DNA from: Chrysophaeum taylorii
Lineage: Eukaryota; Sar; Pelagophyceae; Pelagomonadales; Pelagomonadaceae
NCBI GenBank assembly: GCA_029834535.1
Contig: JAQMWT010000078.1
Location: forward strand, 62,001 to 126,000
Direction: 5' to 3'
Length of the DNA stretch: 64,000 nucleotides
Shown: in pieces, positions 59,511-64,000 of the stretch
Layout: every line of letters starts with the position of its first letter
Position numbering within the stretch: the first letter of the stretch is position 1
The notes under the pieces: model-generated
What the model was told of the DNA's origin: nothing
The model's input: only the letters and a program-made list of their open reading frames with translations
Databases searched by the model: none
Program-made: the position numbers and the translations under genes

Positions 59511-60851
59511 CTAGAGCGCCGCAGGCGGGAGGGCGTTATTGTCGGGCGTGGGCTCGGGATGCCACGTGATGTTCTCGGGCTCGCAGAGCCGCGGCGGGCG
59601 CTTAATCGCGGAGACGAGGGTCTCGATCTCGTCCTGCTGGACGCGGATCACGGCCTGGCCCTTCCAGTACCGGAGCATGTTGAGGTGGTGGAGGGTCGAT
59701 ATGATATCCTCGTTCTTGATACCCGAGGTGCGGCCGAGCTCGTCCACGGTGATGATGGGGCACGCGGGGGGTTGTGTTATCCCACCGGAAATCGCCGTCC
59801 CACCACCACCACCACTACCACCTCCGGCCGTCGACGCGCCGTTGGCGCTCGCGGCGGCCCGATGTCGCTTCTCGCGGCGGGGGCGGTGATGGTGCTGGTG
59901 GTGGAGCTGGTAGCGCTGGTACTGTTTGTGGAGATCGCGGAGCTTGGTCAAGAGGGTCCAGGTCCAGTAACTCCGGTACGAGAGCTTTCCGAGATCCGAG
60001 AGGGGTTTCTCGGGGGATCCTTGCTTGCGTTCGAGCTTGGTGAGTTCGTAGGAGAGAGAAATCAAGAGGGTCCCGAAGCCGCGGCGCTGATACTGCGGAA
60101 AGGTGAGGATACACGCTAAATTGTAATCGTCGGGCGAGGCCCTTTCCTTGCTAAAATACCCGAGGACGCGTTCGCCGTTTCCGCCGTTTTCCGTGAGCAC
60201 GTAGAAGACGAAGGGGTCGACGTCGTAGTAGAGCGTCTTGTGGTCCAAAAAGAGCTTGGCAATCAGGCACAAGTTTTGGCAGTACAACCTCTGATCCTTG
60301 CCCCTGACCTCCCAGAGCGATATTCCGTCCGAGCCCTCGTAGACTCGAGCGCCCGGAGGATGCCTCGGGCCGTCGTACGTGCGCGCGTGCTCGACGACGT
60401 CGCACTTGCGCGCCGCGTACCGCAACGTAAAGTCGCACACGTAGAGTTTCGAGCCGTGGTACTTTTCCGGAAACGGCGACCAATACCAGGTCTCGACTTC
60501 CCAGTCGGAGAAGACGAGCGCGGGAACGTTTTTCACGCGCGTCATCTTCTCGCGCGCCGCCTCGAGCCGTTCCGCGAGGCTGTGGTCGTCGTTCTTCGCG
60601 TCCCGCATCTTGTGCACGTGCCGCTTCGACCGCTTCCGCGCGGGCTCGCACTCGATCTCGTCGAACTGCTCGAGACCGATCCACTCGTCCATGCGCCGAT
60701 CGTGGGCAGTGTAGTGCACGTAGAACCGCGCCGGCGGACCCGAGTCCACCTCAACCACCTCGGCGACCAGCTTCTCGCCGCTCCGACGCACGACGCGCCG
60801 CACGCTCCCGACCGACGGCAGCGCGCGGGCCTCTCCCCGCGTCGTCGGCAT
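59511..60851 (-). CDS. MYST-family histone acetyltransferase with chromo barrel domain
   Basis: 446 residues from ATG 60851. A Tudor-knot/chromo barrel lies at about residues 20-75 ('RFYVHYTAHDRRMDEWIGLE'), as in Esa1/Tip60/MOF. The MYST core has 'YWSPFPEKYHGSKLYVCDFT', 'VFYVLTENGGNGERVLGYFS', the acetyl-CoA loop 'QYQRRGFGTLL' preceded by the catalytic Cys in 'NLACILTFP', and 'GSPEKPLSDLG' with the catalytic Glu. Two oddities stand out. The C2HC zinc finger is degenerate (CDFT in place of C-x2-C, and no closing Cys after the His). A His/Arg- and Gly-rich insert of about 45 residues ('HHQHHHRPRREKRHR', poly-Gly) splits the C-terminal winged-helix part. It probably acetylates histone H4 or H2A in a NuA4-like complex. 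Confidence 0.85.
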   Translation of the reverse strand: MPTTRGEARALPSVGSVRRVVRRSGEKLVAEVVEVDSGPPARFYVHYTAHDRRMDEWIGLEQFDEIECEPARKRSKRHVHKMRDAKNDDHSLAERLEAAREKMTRVKNVPALVFSDWEVETWYWSPFPEKYHGSKLYVCDFTLRYAARKCDVVEHARTYDGPRHPPGARVYEGSDGISLWEVRGKDQRLYCQNLCLIAKLFLDHKTLYYDVDPFVFYVLTENGGNGERVLGYFSKERASPDDYNLACILTFPQYQRRGFGTLLISLSYELTKLERKQGSPEKPLSDLGKLSYRSYWTWTLLTKLRDLHKQYQRYQLHHQHHHRPRREKRHRAAASANGASTAGGGSGGGGGTAISGGITQPPACPIITVDELGRTSGIKNEDIISTLHHLNMLRYWKGQAVIRVQQDEIETLVSAIKRPPRLCEPENITWHPEPTPDNNALPPAAL

Positions 60852-61433
60852 CCCGGAAGAAGGAAGCGTTCGGTGTCCGTTCAACGGACTCTGCTGATGA
60901 GAATTGTGACTGATGATTGCGAGAACAACAAAAAAACTGGGTCGTGCGCGGCCGGGACGACCAACGTCAAGAGACGCGGCCTCGCGGGTTTCGGGGTACG
61001 CGGGCCGTGTCGCGCCGAGGTTTTCTTCGACGTCACTTCCGAGGTCGACTGACTGACTGACTGACTATTGGAAGGAACCACCAGGGCTTTCCTCGATTTC
61101 GTTCGTGTGTCGGGAATCATAATATGCAATCGCCTCCACATCCGACCTTCCAGAGCAAAAAAAAACCTCCTCAACGGCGGCCTCGCATTCCTCCTCTAGG
61201 TCTAAAAGGGAGTTTGGGACAACTCAAATCAATGACAGCACAACAACGTCAACAACGCGAGGACCGAAGGGACAACAACAACAACACGTCCTCGGACGGA
61301 CACACGCCTTGCACCGGGGAAAAAAAAAGGTCCTAAGCAGCGACGACGACAACAAGTCTCTTCTGAGTGTAAGGCCAAAAAGAAACCAATTACGGCGGTG
61401 GTGGTGGTGGTGGTGGTGGCAGAGGAAGGAGGA
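60852..61433. other. Intergenic spacer with GTG and ATG microsatellites
   Basis: 582 bp. CTGACTGACTGACT at about 61050-61065 and (GGT)n at about 61398-61417. No gene seen. The adjacent ATG-unit run (61435-61461) encodes a poly-Ser tail in the next gene. Confidence 0.4.
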
Positions 61434-62729
61434 CTATGATGATGATGATGATGATGATGACGATGATGCGTCACTCGCCTTGTCGCCTGATGTGGTCGGC
61501 CCGAGAACGGGTGCGCAGTCGATGTGCCTGATCGACGTGGAGCCCGAAGCGCCGAGGTCGTCGCGGTCGAAAATCGCACAGACGGCCGGAAGGTTGACGG
61601 TGATGTCGTACTCGCAGGTGGCGGTCTCGACGACGGCGACGACGGCGGGACCGCGGTTGGTGGCGGTATCAAGGAGGGCGGCGTGGGAGGTGGGGGCGCA
61701 CTGGAAGTGGACGCGGGCAGAACGCGTGGTGCCGGTGAGGTCGCAGACGTCGCCGCGGGCGTAGAGGTGCGTGGCGGAGGTAGTGCCGGTGTCCTCGGTG
61801 TCGAAGCGACCGATAATAAACTGCTGGTCCGAGGCGGCCTTGTCCTTCGAAGCACGGAACTGGCGGAGAGTGTCGCCGACGCAGAGCTCGTAAGTCCACC
61901 AGTCGCCCTGGGCCTTGCGGCGGAGGCAGCGGCCGTGGAGGTGGGTGAGTTCCCGGCGCAGTGCGAGGTGCGCGAGATCCTCGCGCGCGCACATGTGGGG
62001 CGCCGCGACCAGCAAGTGGTAACTGTGGAGAGGTTGTTCGACGACTCGAGCGACGCGAAGCTCCTCGTATATCTTTGTTTCGGGCGCGGCGCGCTTGTGC
62101 TTCCTCGCAGGCTCGGTCTCGGCGAGGAGGCAAGCGACGTAGGCGACTGCGCTCCGGTCGCCGTCGCCGTCGGCGTACCTTTCCACGAGCGCGCCGCGCA
62201 TCGCCTCGGGGGCGAGGACGACGCCGTCGGCGAGGGTGCTGCCGGCGACGCCCGGGAAGAGCGCGGCGAGCTCCTCGGGCGTCGCGAGGGTCGAATCCCG
62301 CGCGACCGCCGTGCCGTCGAAGCGTCCGAGGCTGTGGCTCTCGCCGTCGCCGTTGTCGCGTCTTCGGAACTGTCGCGCGCGCGCGCCGGCGCACAGCTCG
62401 TACGACCAGTAGCCGTGGCGCTTGGGCGACTCGATACAGTGGGACCGCGAGCCGCGGTACCTTAGGTAGGCCTCGACGGACCTGATGCTCGGGAGCGTGC
62501 CGTTGCGATCATCGTACTCGCTCGACGCGTCTGGAGGAGGGGTCCCGACGCGACAACTGTACGCGCGCCCCGCGGCGTCCGTTATCTCGAGGCCGCCGCC
62601 CCCCCGGATGGTGTTGAAGACGCGCACGACGCGCGCCTGTTGTTGACTCCCCGCCGGCTCCTCGAGCCCTCTATGGACGGCGGCGGCGAGTGCCGCCCAG
62701 GGCACCACCACCACTCGAAACAAGCGCAT
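61434..62729 (-). CDS. OS-9/erlectin-like ER lectin with two MRH domains
   Basis: 431 residues with an N-terminal signal peptide (MRLFRVVVVPWAALAAAVHR). Two mannose-6-phosphate-receptor-homology domains: the first centres on 'HGYWSYELCAGARARQF', the second on 'GDWWTYELCVGDTLRQF' and continues 'YARGDVCDLTGTTRSARVHF', 'VVETATCEYDITVNLPAVC'. The second keeps the double Trp, Gln, Arg, Glu and Tyr that bind trimmed high-mannose N-glycans. The first has a single Trp and looks less complete. This pairing matches erlectin/XTP3-B more than single-MRH OS-9. The role would be to hand misfolded glycoproteins to the Hrd1 ERAD complex. The poly-Ser tail is unusual; there is no HDEL-type signal. The gene starts 14 bp from the divergent methyltransferase-like gene. 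Confidence 0.82.
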   Translation of the reverse strand: MRLFRVVVVPWAALAAAVHRGLEEPAGSQQQARVVRVFNTIRGGGGLEITDAAGRAYSCRVGTPPPDASSEYDDRNGTLPSIRSVEAYLRYRGSRSHCIESPKRHGYWSYELCAGARARQFRRRDNGDGESHSLGRFDGTAVARDSTLATPEELAALFPGVAGSTLADGVVLAPEAMRGALVERYADGDGDRSAVAYVACLLAETEPARKHKRAAPETKIYEELRVARVVEQPLHSYHLLVAAPHMCAREDLAHLALRRELTHLHGRCLRRKAQGDWWTYELCVGDTLRQFRASKDKAASDQQFIIGRFDTEDTGTTSATHLYARGDVCDLTGTTRSARVHFQCAPTSHAALLDTATNRGPAVVAVVETATCEYDITVNLPAVCAIFDRDDLGASGSTSIRHIDCAPVLGPTTSGDKASDASSSSSSSSSS

Positions 62730-62743
62730 CCTTACTTACCCCC

Positions 62744-63439
62744 ATGATGATGCTGTGGCTTCTCCTCGTTCCCGCCACCACCGCGCTCGACTTCTTCAAG
62801 CCGACGTACTGGCGACAGCAGGCGACGGTCGCCAAGCTCTGCGGGAGCATCGGCCGCGGGGCGAGCGTCCTCGAGTTGGACGCCCGCGACGGCGCCAAGC
62901 ACCTGTATTACTTGCCGTTTGGGTGTGCGGTGACGCAGTGGGTCGGGAAGGACGCGGCGGCCAAGGACCGCGGCCCCGTCGCGCTCGCCGCGCAAAAGCT
63001 CGGCCTCACCGTCGCCACGACAGCCAAGCCGGTCCCGCCGTCGACGTTCGACGTGTGTTTGAGCGTGGGGGCCGTGCGGCGCGCGGCCCAAAGCGACGGT
63101 TCCCGAGCCGCGACCGACGTCGTCGACGCTGCTCTGGGGGCGCTCAAGCCCCAGGGCCGATTTTTGTTTGTCGAGGCCGACGCCGCCTTCGTCGAGCCCC
63201 TTCTCGCCAGAGCCTTGGATGACCACCGTCTCGTCGAAAAATGCGTCGCCGAAATCGTCGACGATGCCGTCGTCGGCGTCGTCACGAGGGGCCCCGACCC
63301 CGTCTCGACGTTACCGAAAGGCATGGGGGGTTCGACTACTAGTAAAAAGCCTAAGCAGCGGCGGCGGCGGCGAGGCTATGATGACCACTGGCTGCGTCGG
63401 AGGAGGAGGAGGAGAGAAACCGTCGCCGCGAGGAGATGA
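62744..63439 (+). CDS. Methyltransferase-like secreted protein
   Basis: 231 residues from ATG 62744; earlier codons are open but lie across the divergent gene's start, and this ATG opens a signal peptide (MMMLWLLLVPATTALDFFKP). 'GASVLELDARDGAKHLYYLP' matches a class I SAM-binding motif I, 'TFDVCLSVGAVRRA' sits at motif IV, and 'ALKPQGRFLFVEADAAF' resembles motif V/VI ('LkPGG.l.~~E'). It resembles METTL7-like enzymes in having an N-terminal membrane segment. The last 35 residues are Arg-rich and overlap the antisense gene, so the true 3' end may be spliced. The substrate is unknown. Confidence 0.55.
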   Translation: MMMLWLLLVPATTALDFFKPTYWRQQATVAKLCGSIGRGASVLELDARDGAKHLYYLPFGCAVTQWVGKDAAAKDRGPVALAAQKLGLTVATTAKPVPPSTFDVCLSVGAVRRAAQSDGSRAATDVVDAALGALKPQGRFLFVEADAAFVEPLLARALDDHRLVEKCVAEIVDDAVVGVVTRGPDPVSTLPKGMGGSTTSKKPKQRRRRRGYDDHWLRRRRRRRETVAARR

Positions 63440-64000
63440 GAGGGGAGCGGGTTTGATCTCGGCCCCGGGGTCGCCGCGTCTGACTCTGCTTCTTCTTGCT
63501 CCGGTGACCAAGGGCCGCCGGCTGCGCTCCCGCCGCCGCCGCCGCCGCGGGAGGCGAAGAATGCGGCGGTTGTCGGGGCCGCCGTCCTTCCGTCGAGCAC
63601 GCTTTCGGACGGCGGCTTGCTGGGATCGGATGACGGCCTAGTAGGGGTGGGCGCGTCGGAGGTCCCGCATCCCGTCGGCAGATCCAACTCGGAGAGCACG
63701 AGCGTCGTACCGTCGACCATCGTCGGCATGCACACCGTGCAGTTGCTCTGGCACCAGCAGGACCGCGTCTGCGAATACCAGTCGACGGCAACAACGATGT
63801 CCCCGTGCGCCGCGGAGCACTCGTCCCAGCATTCTCGGGGCGAGGCGACTTGAGACGAGATTCGAACATTGAGGTCGCTCAGGCACCAGCCGTGCGTCGT
63901 TGTTTCGTACTCGTGGAATGGTGGCGCGGTGGTGGGCGTCATCGACACGTCGTCGTCGTTACAGGTGGCCGGGAGCTCGGCGCCCGCGCCGACGAGCGTG
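63376..64000 (-). CDS. Cys-rich, probably GPI-anchored surface protein (N-terminus off window)
   Basis: The frame is open to the right edge, so this is the C-terminal part of a larger protein (at least 207 residues). A Cys-rich module reads 'HGWCLSDLNVRISSQVASPR', 'ECWDECSAAHG' and 'RSCWCQSNCTVC'. It has a PAN/apple- or WSC-like spacing of six to eight cysteines. Next is a Pro/Thr/Ser linker and a C-terminal hydrophobic tail 'LPSHLLAATVSLLLLLRRSQ', suited to GPI-anchor attachment. It overlaps the 3' end of the methyltransferase-like gene by 64 bp on the opposite strand. Confidence 0.5.
   Translation of the reverse strand, partial: TLVGAGAELPATCNDDDVSMTPTTAPPFHEYETTTHGWCLSDLNVRISSQVASPRECWDECSAAHGDIVVAVDWYSQTRSCWCQSNCTVCMPTMVDGTTLVLSELDLPTGCGTSDAPTPTRPSSDPSKPPSESVLDGRTAAPTTAAFFASRGGGGGGSAAGGPWSPEQEEAESDAATPGPRSNPLPSHLLAATVSLLLLLRRSQWSS

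Noticed and set aside
1-64000. CRISPR arrays, bacterial operons, rRNA or tRNA genes
   Set aside because: None seen. Tandem repeats here are coding units, microsatellites or transposon tails, and the window is eukaryotic.

Overview
This is nuclear DNA of a gene-dense, GC-rich, photosynthetic eukaryote. It encodes AP-3 delta, EMC6, FIP1, F-actin capping protein alpha, a MYST acetyltransferase and an ATAD3-type ATPase. A DnaJ protein carries a signal peptide followed by an ASA-F motif, the import signal of red-algal-derived secondary plastids. A second small protein has a signal peptide plus a twin-arginine lumen signal. Pro/Ser/Thr (PTSAPT-like) surface proteins and very short introns also fit a stramenopile alga. 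A pelagophyte-like lineage is my best guess, but nothing here proves it.

Layout. 1-5.4 kb is one uninterrupted minus-strand reading frame of at least 1,804 codons that runs off the left edge: a giant array of C2HC-type zinc fingers with a MYND-like finger near its visible end. 5.6-7.5 kb holds a divergent pair, a thylakoid-lumen-targeted small protein and a 2OG-Fe(II) oxygenase-like protein. 8.5-19.8 kb holds ATAD3-like ATPase (with an S74-chaperone-like N-terminus), CapZ alpha, FIP1, a seven-exon PTSAPT-stalk membrane protein, and a type I signal peptidase fused to a MATH-like domain. 19.9-21.1 kb is transposon debris. 21.4-26 kb is a repetitive coiled-coil gene with a damaged stretch. 26-31.3 kb holds DnaJ, m5U methyltransferase, a cytidylate-kinase-like protein and a class IV aminotransferase. 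32.7-35.3 kb is a second PTSAPT surface protein. 37.7-48.4 kb holds a V-ATPase-F-like fusion, a TFIIIC triple-barrel protein, a Ser/Thr kinase and AP-3 delta. 48.5-53.7 kb is repeat-rich and decayed. 53.8-64 kb holds an arylsulfotransferase-like protein, a TPR protein, EMC6, a MYST acetyltransferase, an OS-9/erlectin-like MRH lectin, a methyltransferase-like protein and a GPI-anchored Cys-rich protein cut by the right edge.

Two decayed Helitron/PIF1-helicase 3' ends lie in inverted orientation about 20 kb apart (36.7-37.6 and 57.2-58.2 kb). Two non-LTR retrotransposon tails share a 3' terminus, and a short 'GAGTAAACTCAAA' repeat recurs at least six times.

Genes do not form operons; neighbours are mostly unrelated housekeeping functions packed with 14-200 bp gaps. 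Nine introns could be placed by reading-frame repair. Eight are 41-60 nt and one is 127 nt; five start GTGCG and eight end CAG. Several are a multiple of three with no stop, so they are invisible to simple ORF calling.
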